Part shown: positions 1 through 12,272 of the stretch, in pieces
How the letters are laid out: the number at the start of each line of letters is the position of its first letter
Numbering within the stretch: the stretch's first letter is position 1
Source of the DNA: Bryum argenteum
Taxonomy: Eukaryota; Streptophyta; Bryopsida; Bryales; Bryaceae
Direction: 5' to 3'
Assembly: GCA_037043015.1 (NCBI GenBank)
Contig: CM073322.1
Location: forward strand, 19,603,601 to 19,667,600
Length of the DNA stretch: 64,000 bases
The notes under the pieces: generated by a model
Database searches by the model: none
Seen by the model: only the letters and a program-made list of their open reading frames with translations
What the model was told of the DNA's origin: nothing
Program-made: the position numbers and the translations under genes

Positions 1-185
1 ACTAGCCAATAGATCTTGCAAACTACCAGACCTTGTTGTTGTAAAAAGTCGAGATAATAGATATGTTGATTTTAACTAAGCAGTTTAGGACATAACCAAG
101 CTGCATGATGGCATATGTGAATGAATTTCAAAAAGACAGGGGCAGGAGTTGTTTTGTACACCAGTTTGGGAAGGTAGTGGATTAA

Positions 186-1375
186 TCCCTAAATAGTTTG
201 ACTCATTTGTAACAAAAAAAAAACAGATTCTCAAAGAAAATGTTGTAAATGAAAACAAAGGTGAGTTATAGATCTCAACCGTACAATCTTGTAGTAAACA
301 TATTGTACATCAAGTAGGTTGAATTTTGGGTCATGAGGCCTCGTGCTTTGCAAGATCATAACATATTAGTACTCATGAAGATCACAAGATTTCATTGTCT
401 TCATTTTGAAGTGCAAATGTTACCTAGAGACTTATTGCAATGAAAAAGTCACCAGCTAAAAAATTGTTTTTCTTCATCGTAATACCCTCCTTGCATAGTT
501 ACAATCCTTGCATACTTACAATGATCATTGTATTTTACATCGAAACCTTCTTATATGTTTAATACGAGATAGACAAAAATGAACCTTTATATTTGATTTG
601 GGGTTAAGGTTCGGTGATTATTGTGATTGTGACAATTATTGATAAGTTTAAACCTCAGTTCAAACCGACTAAAGTTGCTAATGCCTCCTTGTACCAAAAA
701 AGTTGCGAGAAAACTTTTTTCATAACTTTCTTTAAAAAAATAGAAAATTGCCCACATAATGGCCTTGCAATGGTGGAAAGTGCCCTAAATTTTACAAAGG
801 AGTAAATGTTTAAAACTAGATCCTTTGCACATAAATGAATGACACAACTTCCTTACATTTTGGATGGATTTAAGGTTTGTACCACAAAAACCACACTCAA
901 ATGGGAATCGAAGTCAACAAAAAAAAATTGAATCTAACAATGGATGAAGGAATTCTAGCTCCTCAAAAATCATACATTTGTCCTTTTATTGTAGAAACAT
1001 CGTAGCAAATCCAATACTAGAATCATTTGGATCAAAAATCTCCCAACTAGAAAGTTGTTGGTATATATCTTAAGATGATGTTTATGCAATAAAATATAAA
1101 CATGTAGAACTGATCAATAATTGGCACAATAGATGATTGGCTAGCAATGGTAAAAAATGCCTAAAGTTTGAAAACTCAAAAACAAGAGTTTCCTTACCTA
1201 AAATGCATGCCTTGAATTCATACCTCATTTCATGAGACTGCAACTTTCACTGCACAAACTAGACTTGATTCACCTTGACTCAACCCAAGTGACTTTGTAA
1301 AAACGGAGCCCTAAGAAAGAAATAACTTCTCTCAAAAGTTTTTGCCTTTCATCCGAAATGTTGTTGTTGGGGAAT
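186..1375 (-). repeat. Degenerate copy of the ~975-bp TTAA element (family A)
   Basis: TTAA at 182-185 is followed by TCCCTAAA. The body (TAGATCTCAACCGTACAA, the AAAGTCACCAGCTA block, the TGATTTATTC-like tail ending CATCCGAAATGTTG) follows the clean copy at 13110-14084 in order. The 3' tip is lost. It is older than the 13.1 kb and 34.3 kb copies. Confidence 0.65.
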
Positions 1376-1617
1376 TTTCAGCCAAAAAATCTTTTTTTTT
1401 ATTTTTAAATGACATAGATGAAAAAGAAAGATAAGCTCTTCAGATCTCAACCATACAGATTTAGAAGAGACTTTTATAAAATCATGTGGACCAAAACTTG
1501 ACTCGTGGGACCTTATAGATTGCAAGATTGTAAGAGTCAAGTGCGCAAAACAGGCTACAGAAAACTATTACTTTTAGTTTGAATTGAAAATACTACCAAC
1601 ATGAAATTGCAATTATA

Positions 1618-1702
1618 GTGGTACATGGATAAGATCAACCTCATTAAGATCAACGTCTACTTAGTTAAGAACGTTGTCCCTATCCCTTTATTATGCAAAG
1701 AG
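1618..1702. repeat. Dispersed repeat, copy 1
   Basis: GTGGTACATGGATAAGATCAACC through AACGTTGTCCCTATCCC and TTTATTATGCAAAGA recurs at 3351-3416. It marks an unknown element cutting family A DNA in both places. Confidence 0.6.
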
Positions 1703-2056
1703 GTATTGTTTCGTTATGGTCAACGCTTGAATAAGAGCAATGTTTTTGTCTGTCCGAAAACGTTTATCTAATCCAAGCACCACTGTAAAACATTACCAAC
1801 TAGACAGTTGTTTGTCTTCATCTCAAAAACCCTATTGTACCAAAAAAAATAGTCAAGAAAAAAAATCTTGGCTCAAATAGTAGCCTTCCAATGGTGAAAA
1901 GTGCCAAACATTTTACAAAGGATAAATAGTTCAAAACTAGACCCCTTGTACTCAAATCCATGCCTTATCTTCAATACATCCTCCATCAGGTCAATGTTTC
2001 TACCACTAAAACTAAACTAAAACTCAAATCCATCCCAAAAAAATAACGTCAAAATC

Positions 2057-2669
2057 TGTTGCGGACAGCAACTCCAAGGCAGGATCAAAGACAAGATTGA
2101 GGGGAGACTCCAAAAGGAGACCAAGATAAACTAGAAGTGAGAGGATTCCTCACACAAGACTCAGAACGACACTCAAAGTAAAAGAACAGAGAGTAGTATT
2201 GATGACTGGAAGAGTGGGTACAACTGGTGTTGAAGAGAGTGAAGAACAACGACCTTTAACTCTCTATATATACTAGGCTAAAAGAAACTTCCGGAGTAAG
2301 GTCCTAGAAGCTCCTATGGAACCTTCCGGAGACTCGTGGGAGCTTCCGGAATCTAGGAAGGTCAAGCGGAACCTTCCGGAAGTTTACGGAACCTTCCGGA
2401 AACAATTGGATCCTTATGGAACCTTCCGGAAGCTTAGAGAAGCTTCCGGAAACTACTAGAACTATCTGGAAGCTTGTGGAAGCTTCCGGAAACTACTAGA
2501 GCTATACGGAAGCTTGAGGAAGCTTTCAGAAACTAGTGGAAGGTTCTAGAACCTTCCAGAAAACTTGAACTTGCAAAATATACGGAAACTAGGAAATCTT
2601 TGAGAAGTAGGGCTGATCACGGTAAACTCATGGGGTGTGGATAATACCCTGTATGGCATGTCCGTGACA
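2057..2669. mobile_element. Solo LTR of an LTR retrotransposon (fossil)
   Basis: The 613-bp unit starts TG and ends CA, with short inverted ends (TGTTGCGGACA / TGTCCGTGACA). It is flanked by an exact 5-bp duplication AAATC (2052-2056 and 2670-2674). A TATA-like TCTATATATA lies near 2263. Its middle (about 2285-2545) is packed with tandem units built on GGAACCTTCCGGAAG. No internal coding part is present, so this is a recombination remnant. It landed in an older family A copy. Superfamily (Copia or Gypsy) cannot be told from an LTR alone. Intact ends and target repeat suggest moderate to young age. Confidence 0.78.
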
Positions 2670-3350
2670 AAATCTAACGGTGGATAGAAAATATATAGAT
2701 ACAGCTCCTCAAGGATCATTCATTTTTCACTTTTCTCATCGTAGAATCATCATTGCAAATCCAATACGAAAGTTATCCGGATCAAAAATATTCTAACTAC
2801 AAAGTTGTTGGGAGACATCTAAAGATTACACTAGTGTAAAAGATATCCATGAATAACTATGTTTGATCTCACATAATTGGCTCACATTTACCACATACAA
2901 AAGACGTGATTTGTGACCCAACCCAAGTAATTTCATCCAAAACAAAGTCTAACTAAAGAAATTATAACTCCTCAAAGTTTCTACCCTTCATCCAAAATGT
3001 CGTTTTTCAACACCAGGGACGTTTAGGTTAGTTCTTAGAAGTCATTTGGACATGCTTCCATATAACATCCCAAGGTCCTTAGGTTGAACCCATGATCAAG
3101 TAATTCCATGTAGGAACAAAAATTTGACTTGCACTTGGAATAATCAACCCACTCATGCCAATTTCAACCGAGGTTGTAAAAGGCAATGAATATAAAGTAT
3201 TAGCATCTAGTTACAAGTTGGCCGGTTGATTTTAAGAATTTTCGAGTGTAATAGATTTTATTTCACTTTTTTAAACCGATGAAAATTACAAGAAATTTTC
3301 AGTATAACATGAAGCAATTGCTAGAATAGTTTCATGAAAAACTGGCTACA

Positions 3351-3416
3351 CTGGTACCTGGATAAGATCAACTTTTAGTTAAGAACGTTGTCCCTGTCCC
3401 TTTATTATGCAAAGAA
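3351..3416. repeat. Dispersed repeat, copy 2
   Basis: A shorter version of the repeat at 1618-1702, in the same orientation, with a small internal deletion after GATAAGATCAAC. Confidence 0.6.
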
Positions 3417-3811
3417 AATTTAGAGAAAATTACTTTCCAAACCGTGATAAGAAGTTGCAGTAAATCAAAAAAGTAAGTTAGGGAGGGAAAGTAAAATAGT
3501 TTCAAGTAACCACAACAACAAACATGATGGTGAAAAGGACTAGGACATATAATGACAAAGGCATCCCAATTAAACATGCATGAAACCAAATAATTATTTT
3601 ATTATTGGAGCCTATTTAAATATGATGAACTTTAAAAATGAGTAAAGAACTCAAGTGGGACTTAGAATCTTGGTTTTTCTTGTGGAACCCATATTGAAAT
3701 ATTATGGCACCTCAAAGACACTTTGAAAATTTACAACAAGAAGAACAACCACCCATTGTCACATAGGTTAATGTGAAATAATCTGCCAAAAATGTTTTAT
3801 TTTTCCCTTAA

Positions 3812-4747
3812 CCCCTAAGCATACATGAAAATCGATTTGGTTTTTTGAGATTTCGAGCAGCTCATTTTAAGGGTTTAAATTGATATTTTTGCGTAAGATT
3901 TTTACTGGGGGCTCCCCATATTGTAATGTGTATGTGGTTTAATTTCAATTTTAAAACCTTTGTATAGAAATTTTAGGTTTCAAGTCCAAAACCGGCAGTT
4001 TAATTTAGCTTTTTTGAGTTATTCTTTATTGGCAATATGTTCATTACCAAATTACTATTCAAATTCCAAAAAGTCCAAAGTCAAAAAGTTTACCAATTGT
4101 ACAATGGTAGCCTCCAAAACTTTCAAAAACAATCTTCACAATTTCTACTAATTTTACAATTTTTTCTTTCAAAAATTGCCAGAATTTGAGACTTTGGATT
4201 TTTTCCAAGATTTTTTTTTTGAAATTTACATACTCTTAAAGGGCACCTATTCACCGTTCAATTTTTCTTGAACTAAATATATTATATGTGGTGCTTGTTT
4301 TACTATATTGTTGTTTTTAGACCTTCTTTCATAAGATAATGCACATGAAGGTCAAAAACATGGAATGAGTATCTAAAATTTTGCAGAGCGTACCCAACTT
4401 GATTACCTACATGGGAAAAAAATGAGGGAAAATTGATTGGAGTAACAATCATCCCATTGCCCTTGGCATCATGTAGACAATGCCTCTCGGGCAATGGCAA
4501 AAAAAAGTGTTGGACAAACTTTGATCTTTACGGTCTCACAAATGACAAACATCCAACGGTTGAAATTTTTACCGGTCCTTTGTATACATGTTAGGTATAA
4601 GATCTTACGGTTTGAAGTCTACAACTATGAAAAAAATAAAATAAATAAAAATAAACCACCATTTCCCCATTTCCCCATTTCCCAACGAAGGTGAAAAATA
4701 GCAGTTTTTGGTTCTAGAGGTCAAGAAAATGCTTAGAGTTTCAGGGG
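3812..4747 (+). repeat. TTAA element, family B (~935 bp)
   Basis: Flanked by TTAA at 3808-3811 and 4748-4751. The 5' tip is CCCCTAAGCATAC and the 3' tip is GCTTAGAGTTTCAGGGG. It shares nearly its whole length, in the same orientation, with 62700-63631, including CAAGTCCAAAACCGGCAG and TCATTACCAAATTACTATTC. No transposase is encoded. Open frames inside are short and not shared with the second copy. Confidence 0.8.
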
Positions 4748-4751
4748 TTAA

Positions 4752-5971
4752 AGAACTAGTTACCCATTCTACAACAAGAGAAAAAAAAACTTTTTCTCCA
4801 ACTTTGAGTATTCAGATCACACAATTGCTAAGGAATTCGAGTATGAGATTTGATACACATATACGCATTCAAGTTAAGTACTCGATATATGGTTATATAC
4901 CTAAAAAATATGTCGAAATTTGAAACTTTCACTTTGCATAAAATAAAATAAATAAAATTTCGCGGGCCTAGAGTCTTTTTAGGGGTTTAATGTGAATGCA
5001 AACAATGAAGAGAATTTACTATAAAAATATATACTTGTATAAAACAATGCTTATAAGGGTTTTGTTTTGAGGTTCGCTTTTTAAGTTTTATATTTGGATT
5101 ACAAATTTTCAATGCTGAAAATATTTTACTCTCACAAAATAGCAGTCCACGTTTTCACTTTATTTGTTGCCTAAGTGCAATAAGACCCTTTTTTGTTTTT
5201 TTAATTTATGTTCTTAAAAACCAAACAAGGTATAATTGAAGAATGCATCATTACCCACACCCACCCAAAAAAGAGCTTGTAGAGGCTCTCAATACTCAGA
5301 GTCACACCAATTATTTATTCATTATTATATATTCCTATAGCCAATAAATGTACACCTATTTTATGAAAAGACACTTTCACGTCAAAGCATTTACTAGGAA
5401 TTAAAGTTACAAAAGGAACAACAACCCACACTCCACATGTGTGTGTCATGCATTTAATTACAAGCCACCACACCACAATTCTATTGCTTAAAATATTAAA
5501 TCCAACATGTGTCAACAACGGAGGGGTCATCTTTTTACCATTCAATGCATGGGAATGTGGGAAAGCCCCCTCCATTCCTCACAATCAAGCCCCATACATT
5601 AAGTTGCATGACATTAAATTCTCCTACTTGGTAACATTAATTCATGTAAGTTTTCAAATGATCAATTAATTTGGCTAAGCACATGGTAACTTAATTGTGG
5701 GTGCCATTAAGTTAGTGTAAATCTAGTTGCCAGGATTCTCAAAGTTAATGAATTGGGAGTTTGTTTGATTTTAATTTGGTTGGTTAAATTAATCTCTTTA
5801 AGGGGGCCCCATTAGTCTTTGGGAAATGGGAGGAAATAATGGTGGCAGTGTTGGCTCACCGATTTTCTTCCGTACGTTAGTGTGTCTTATACTATTTAAG
5901 ATATGCCCCTTGGATGTAAGCGCCCACTTCGTAGTATGACAAACTTGGTCTAGGTGTACTTCTATGGGAAA
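4752..5971. other. AT-rich intergenic DNA, no gene seen
   Basis: No recognisable gene or clean element. Two overlapping open frames on opposite strands at 5315-5669 are reverse shadows with no family match. Confidence 0.5.
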
Positions 5972-5975
5972 TTAA

Positions 5976-6397
5976 CCCTTAAACGCCCAAGCAAGCGCGA
6001 GGGGCTTTTTTTTCCAAGAGAATCTGCTCTGTAGATCTCACTGTACTCAACTTTTCACTTATATTTTGATGTCAAACTGGTCACCTTCTTATGAAAGTGA
6101 AATTTTACATTCGAATCACAATTTGTATGAGTGATTTTGTGCTTTGAAAAGATTGTGGTAGGTAAGGTAGGAGTGGCTAAAACCGTCCAGCCCCAAAAAC
6201 CGCACAGCAGGGTTCAAATATTCATAGGAAATTATAGGATTACTCAAAAAATGTCTTTTTTTTTTGGGATGGATTTGCACTAGCTTTGCAAACTGTCAAA
6301 AAATAATTAATATTTTACACCACTATTCCAAGTATGCAAAGCTGAAATTCGGACGGTTTTTGGGGCTGGACGGTTTTAGCCACTCCTACCTTAAGGG
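5976..6397 (+). repeat. TTAA element, family C, interrupted by a MITE
   Basis: TTAA 5972-5975 then CCCTTAAACGCCCAAGCAAG; the 3' tip is TTAAGGG with TTAA at 6398-6401. The body (TATTTTGATGTCAAACTGGT, TGATTTTGTGCTTTGAAA) matches the 361-bp copies at 44005 and 56767. After GTGGTAGGTA the sequence switches to a separate MITE (6165-6391), and only the last few bases of family C remain beyond it. Confidence 0.8.
6165..6391. mobile_element. MITE with TA target duplication (Tc1/mariner-like), 227 bp
   Basis: The ends are near-perfect inverted repeats of about 38 bp, beginning AGGTAGGAGTGGCTAAAACC and continuing through GTCCAGCCCCAAAAACCG. The element is flanked by TA on both sides (6163-6164, 6392-6393). 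A second copy lies at 36559-36784. It is non-coding. The TA target and short length suggest a Tc1/mariner-mobilised MITE; the tips are not those of classic Stowaway. Confidence 0.88.
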
Positions 6398-7342
6398 TTA
6401 ATTTACATTACTAAGATTGATATCACAAGATATTAAAGAAGAAGCTTAAGGGTATGATATTGCGGAATAATTCCTAAAAAAAAAAGAGAGAAGTCCAAAT
6501 CGGGTCCATTCGCTTAACTACTAAAGTCTGACTTGCCTCGAAACAGCCAAAAAGTCAGAGAATTGGCAAAAACTACGCTCTTTTAATCTAAGGTGAATAT
6601 TTTAACGTACTTTTAGGGGAGTAGTTGTAAGGTGAAGTATCCAACTTGTATGTGTATATGTCTATCGAATCTCATATTCAAATTTCTTATGGATTGTGAA
6701 ATCGTGATGTTCAAAGTTGCAGAGAATGTTTTTTTCTCGTCCTGTAGAAAGAATAATCTAGTTTTTGAGGTTGAAAAAATCGTTTGGTGAAAAGTTTGAT
6801 ATAAGGCCCTTCATATTCTAGTTCCTAGGTGAGTTAGGAACATGTCTATGCAATTTTTACCCACATACAAACTACAAAACTTTAAAAAATTATTGATTTT
6901 TTTTTATTGAGGTATATTGAAACTCAAAATTTGAAGGCCTCTATTTGAAAATAAAAATGGCATGTGAAAAATCATTGGATTCAAATTCCAAACGCTGAAA
7001 TTAAGCCTTAAATCCTTATTTACATGTACAAAAAACAATGCTTGAAAAAATGTAAAATCTCAATTTTTGGTGAATTTTTGAAGTTTTGCAATTTAATTGA
7101 TTTTGGGCAGATTTTAGGAATAAATGAGTATATCCTGCAGTTTGGGCAGTTTAGGGCAAATTTCAAATAGTGTTTTTAAACTCAAATTGTGAATATCTCT
7201 TAAAGTATGAGGAGTTTTAAAATGTAAAATGACTTTTCTAAAAGGTATAGAAAAACTCTACAACCCACCAAAGGATTCAAGTTCATACGAGCTAACAAAA
7301 GCCAAAATGCACACTATGACCTTAGCGACTTTAGGGGGCTAA

Positions 7343-8290
7343 CCCTAAATGTGCCAAATGTCAAAATCGACATTTTGGACATTTTAGAAACTTTGATAAG
7401 CATTGACTTCTAGAGTTCGTTTTGGATATAGGGTAAAAACCTTGAAGAGCCACAACCTCTTCATCAGTAGTCCGTTTTGGATGAAGTCACTTGGGTTGAG
7501 TACCAAATCAAGTCTACTTTGTTTGGTAAAAACTGCATACCGATAAATTGAAGTAGGAATAAATGGCATGCATCATAGTAAAGGCAGCTCTTGTTGTTGA
7601 GCTTTCTAATATGGGGCATGTTTTACCATTGTTAGGCAATTGTAAGAAAATACAAAGATGTTATCATGAACTTTTTTTACACTCTAGATCTAAAGATGAA
7701 GGCTAATAACTTTCTAGTTGGATGATTTTGATCCAAACACTTTTGGTCGTGAATTTGCTATGATGTTTCCGCATTGAAAAAACTGAATAAATGGATGTTT
7801 TTTGAGGAGCTATATCTCCATCATCCACGGTTGGATTTTGAATCTACTTTTTGGGATGAATTGCAATTGGAGTCTAGTTTTAGTAGGAGAAAGCTTGACA
7901 AGATTGAAGATGTATTGAAGATAAGGCATAGATTAGAGTGTAGGGGGTATAGATTTGGACAATTTTTTCTTTGTAAAATGTTTGGCATTCTTCACCATTG
8001 CAAGGCCATTATTTGTGCAAAGAAATTCTTATCTTGAGTTCTTTTAGTTCAAGGGTATCATTGAGGTGAAGTTTGACAACTTTGTAGTTGGGGGGTTTTT
8101 TCATTGCAATTGGTAGCATTTTTACTTCAAAGTGAAAATGCTTAGATTTTGTGATATTTTTGAGTACTAATACGTTATGATCTCACGATCTGTGAGGCCT
8201 CGTGACTCAAATTTTATCCCACATGATGTACATTATGTCTAGTACAAGATATCTAGTACATTATCCCAACCTCTAACTTTTCTTAGAACC
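7343..8290 (+). repeat. Family A TTAA element, diverged copy
   Basis: Begins CTAA then CCCTAAATGTGCC and follows the 34266-35237 copy through CGACATTTTGGA, the AATGATGTTT region and TTATGATCTCACGATC. It keeps an 87-aa open frame (7774-8037) at the same place as the 82-aa frame of the cleaner copies. The far end is lost near 8290, where other repeat DNA begins. Confidence 0.7.
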
Positions 8291-8515
8291 AAAAATGGAT
8301 TTTGGAGGTTCACGCATTATACCTCCAACTTTGACCATCATGATCTCATAGATGAAATAAGAATCAAACGATTCAGATCCGTTGAGTTAACTTTGAGATT
8401 CTATGGTTGAGTCATGTTTATAATACCTAGATTGAGCTTTTGTAGGTCCGAAATAGAAGAAGGTCATTTTTGTAAATTAGGCAATTTTGCACCAAGGTTT
8501 AAAAGTACGATGGCA
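8291..8515. repeat. Eroded family D-like repeat
   Basis: Scattered family D landmarks (TTTGACCATCATGATCTCA, AGGCAATTTTGCACCAAGG) without clear ends. Compare 39222-39486. Confidence 0.4.
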
Positions 8516-9479
8516 CATGTTTACAAGGAAAAGACGAGTCTTTGACTCAAATTTATCACACTAGTACTGTAGCTAGTTTTGTGGGTATTAGTGGAGTTGC
8601 AGGAATTTGATTGGGTTGACTGGAAGAAAATTTACGATTGGTGGGAAGTGGAAGATTTTCTTTAGACTGGACGCTGATTTCTATAACCAAATATAAAGTA
8701 AAGTACTCAGACATATCATTCATTTGCTCAGGAGCTTCGGTGCATTCAATGGCTCCTCCCCCCAGAGCCATTACACATGAGAAAGCTCACCCAAACTTAG
8801 TGTTTGTCTATATTCGTCTCACAATAACAATACTGGCCAGCCATGTATAAATACGGAAATAAAAAGAGAATGTATCTCACTCTGAGAAGTTTCAATAATT
8901 TTGCAACCAATAATTATGTGTCGGAACTTGAAGCAATGCAAAGACATGCGGAAGGGACACTTTACATGGGCAGTCAAGTCGTTTATAAGCCCAATGGAGG
9001 GCGGAAATTCCTCTCGGGTGATTAGTTCATTCTTCGAAGTTCACCAATCACACGAGAGGGAACTTTTTTCCTCCTTCCGCCCCATATATAAGTTGATTTT
9101 CCATAGAAAGCGTCCCTAAGAAACTCAGGAGTTATGATAAAATGTCTTATTACTAATAATAAACGCAAAACGGTAATCTTTGTCCTTAGTTTTTGATGCA
9201 TAGTGGCCACAAAACCCATACATACAAACAACGCTTACTAAGAAAGTATGAAAATCCAATAAGACAATCCAAGTTGGAAGTTCCTTTCTCCTAAACGAAA
9301 TTTAAAAAAAAAAATGCAAGGTGGATGTATACAAATGGAAGGATATTTTTAGGTGAGGAATATAGACTCACCCTCTTTTGTCCATGTACTACTTGGTGCA
9401 ATACATTCTCCCAAAAATTCCCCTTGCAAAAATCTGGGCAGCACGGGCAGCAGGAGGAAAAAAAAAGACGGAACGTTTC
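8516..9479. other. Intergenic DNA upstream of the JASON-like gene
   Basis: Many short overlapping frames on both strands, none with a recognisable product. No element ends are seen. Confidence 0.5.
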
Positions 9480-9852
9480 CCGAGTTGTCATGGTGATGGT
9501 GGTGGTGGTCGTCGTCTGTGGGCGTCTGTCGTGATTCTGGAATTCTCAGAAAGGGCGCCGCCATCTTCGCCCGTTCGCTACTGCTGGCTCGGTCGTCCGC
9601 CTTCCCTCACTCCCAAATTTGGGCTCCAAAGCAACACACTGCAAGGGCATTATTGTATTGGATCAGGCATAGCTTAGAGTAACCCAAGCAAGCAAGCGAA
9701 TAGAGCAAGCTTTCTCTCCCGATGACATGGTCAGAGCACGCACACGAACGAATATCTCCCTTATCGCCCTGCCCCAGCGCCGCTACTGACCTAACGCACT
9801 TGCTTCATTCCCTACAAGCATGAGTTGACGATTCTGGCTCTGGCTCTGCACG
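9480..9852 (+). promoter_or_regulatory. Probable promoter / 5' UTR of the JASON-like gene
   Basis: The 370 bases ahead of the first ATG are clearly richer in GC and CpG than the AT-rich repeats upstream, with several CG dinucleotides between 9510 and 9600. This fits the start of a transcription unit. I see no convincing TATA box, so the transcription start is not placed. Confidence 0.4.
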
Positions 9853-12272
9853 ATGGGGTGGCTGTGGATGTGTCTTGGAGGAATCAGGGGTAGCAAATCA
9901 GCTCGCCGAATTGGGGTATGCTTGTCACTGATCGAAGTATGCGACTGTCTCGCTGCTTGAATTGGCATTGAATTGTGGGTGCTTCTTTCAGGGAAGAGTG
10001 AGCAGCGATACGTATCTTGCGCCCCAATTCGACCCTACCAAGACTCCGCGTATCGAAGGTACGTGCCTTGTCGGGAAAGGTTTGGTGTGTTTGAGGTTAC
10101 GTTTTATTGATGGGTTGAGTTGTGTTGCAGATTACTTGCAACCTAGACAAGCAGGCTATGGCCATTCAAGCCACAAAGATCTGGTTCCTGCTACTAAGGT
10201 AGTGCTCTTTTTTCAATTGCTCGAGGAAAGCTCAATTGGTTCAATAGTACCAAGATTGAAACGAAAGTTGCTTGTTGCAGACTGGTCTCAAACCCGAGTA
10301 TGGACCCTACTGGGGCTACTCGGACGACATGCCCAATGGGGACGACTTCGTCTCCATCGAGTTTCCGCGGATACCTCCCGGTGCTCGCAAATCATTCAGC
10401 GAGCTTTTGATCGAGACTGACACTCTTGAACAAGGTCCACTGGCACTGTAAGCACGGCCCCTCTTCTGTTTTCTAGCTGTTTCTGGAATCGATTGTTGAT
10501 GGGATGTTGCGTTACAGGGCTGCCATGGCTGCTGCTGCTGAGAGAGCTGCGAGACTCAAAGGAGGGTCCGCCACATTTCCAGGCTTCCAAGTCAAGGTAT
10601 GATAGCGAGCTAGCATGATTATGGTAGTCACGGAATTGGTGAGGGTTTTGATTGCGTTGCTTTTACAGGAAGGACAGAAAGTGGACAGCAATCGAAAAGC
10701 GGGTGACGATGACACGGAGAGCCCTGCACCAAGCATGTCAGCTCTCTCCAAGGAGCATTCAGAAGCTTCGAAGGTAGTAGCGGCATTCAAGGAGAGTCGA
10801 AGACAACAGGCTCAAGAGTCGAATCCTTCGTACATTGGTAGCTTCTTTCGGTCGTCACGTAAACGTGCTGCTTCTGTGCCACTTCGAACGCGGCAATTGT
10901 CACCCGTGCCGGAAGTTGATCGAAAGAGCGTGGACACGGTTTCGAGTACTAAAATGGAATCACTTTCTTGTGACGTGCCTAAACCTTCGTTGGAGGTTCC
11001 TTCCGAAGACTGGGACGATTACGTGCTTGTGGAAAGCAAACCAGAACCAGAAACACTACAGCAAGATGGAAACAGCAGCATCGATGGCCGCATCCTTGAA
11101 GAAGACGTGATATCTGAAGCAGCAGCAGCAGGGACAGCATTGCAGGATGATGCAACATCGTCGACTCCAAGTCAGAGTGCTGCAGTAGTGAATTTGAATG
11201 CAGATTGTGAGGAGGATGATTCGCACTTGTTGCGAACTCCAGCTCGAGACATCCTCGTCGCCCCCGAAGTGTTCATCTCCCCGAAAACCACCCCTTCTTC
11301 GGAGTATAACTTCATGCGTGTAAACGACATGAATCCTGAGGAGAGGCCCATCTTCGGCTCCCTTGCTGATCACTGGGAAGCTGCGTTGACCACCAAGCGC
11401 CCCGTTTGGGATGGCAGAGGCATTCTCAACGACACCAACAAGTACAGGGAGGTCAGTCCAACTACCTCATCACATACCAACGATCTCTTGATCGAAAGAA
11501 TCAGACTTGTAATTGGAGAGGTCGAAGGTGTCCAGAACAACTATTCTGGTGGAAGTTTCAATCATTTGAGCAAATTCTGTGTGTTCAAAAAATCATGTGG
11601 TGAGAGTGTAACAAGTACAGGGAGGTCACTTCATTCAGACTTTTAGATACCAAGAATTGCTTGAAACAAGCAGATGGCCAGCCTCATTGTCCATACAACA
11701 CCTGATAGTGTCTAGGACGATTTTCAGAAACTTAGAGATACTATTCTTTTAAGCAACTTCTGTCTGTGGTAATCGTTAAGCCATTAGTGGACCTTTTCAG
11801 GAAGAATGAGGCTCTTGATGTGGAGGTTTTATGATTAATGCTTGCAGGACCAGAAAGTTATGTGGCACGCGGTGCCATTTGAGGAGCGACTAGCTCAAGC
11901 ATTAGCAACACACGAGGATCCAGGTCTTCAAAGGTAAGTCAACATTTTTCTTAACCTTTTTGCAAGTACAATTAAGACGAGTGTCAGTCGGAGCATTCTA
12001 CGAAGTGGTCAGAAGAAAGTGTGAATTGTCAATCGTCAGAATGCTTTGGTAATCTCGATAAAGTGTAACGGCCCTGACCAACTTTTGAGTGATCACATCA
12101 CCCATCTTTGTCAATCATTTTCTTTAGTTAACCTCCAGTCATTCTTTCTGAGTTCCATCGTTTTGTGGAAATATCATCGAATGTATTTGTGGTGTGCAGA
12201 CGGAGCAATTTCAAAACTTCAACTAGTCGATTATCTGGATCCAGGAGTAGCAGGAGTTTACGAGCGCATTAA
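9853..12272 (+). CDS. JASON-like protein, 8 exons, 461 aa
   Basis: Hand-built exons: 9853-9915, 9992-10058, 10131-10198, 10281-10447, 10518-10596, 10669-11451, 11848-11933, 12200-12272. All introns are GT-AG, phases agree throughout, and the total of 1386 nt gives 461 aa plus TAA. The N terminus begins MGWLWMCLGG, short and Gly/Cys rich. Exon 6 encodes a long acidic, low-complexity middle region. The strongest match is at residues about 373-424: RPIFGSLADHW, WDGRGILNDTNKYRE, then across the intron DQKVMWHAVPFEERL. From memory of Arabidopsis JASON, this resembles its conserved C-terminal block (IxGxVAAHW, WWDGNGIPNSTxKYKEDQKVSWHATPFEERL). JASON controls spindle position at meiosis II and the organelle band in Arabidopsis; the role outside flowering plants is unknown to me. 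The C terminus is basic and Ser/Arg rich. The family call is good; function is inferred from the family. Confidence 0.78.

Larger units (their letters stand above)
1400..3031 (-). repeat. Second degenerate family A copy, broken by two insertions
   Basis: The family A landmarks recur from about 1436 (CTTCAGATCTCAACCATACA) to about 3031 (GGGACGTTTAGG). The copy is interrupted by an unrelated segment at roughly 1600-1790, part of which recurs at 3351-3416, and by the solo LTR at 2057-2669. Removing the LTR restores family A sequence across the junction (compare 13633-13655). Confidence 0.65.

Noticed and set aside
9962-10420. 152-aa plus-strand frame at the start of the JASON-like gene
   Set aside because: It reads through introns 2 and 3 of the gene model. 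The true exons give matching phases and better protein composition.
10615-11646. 343-aa plus-strand frame taken as a single-exon gene
   Set aside because: Most of it is exon 6 of the JASON-like gene. Its beginning lies in intron 5 and its last 65 residues in intron 6.
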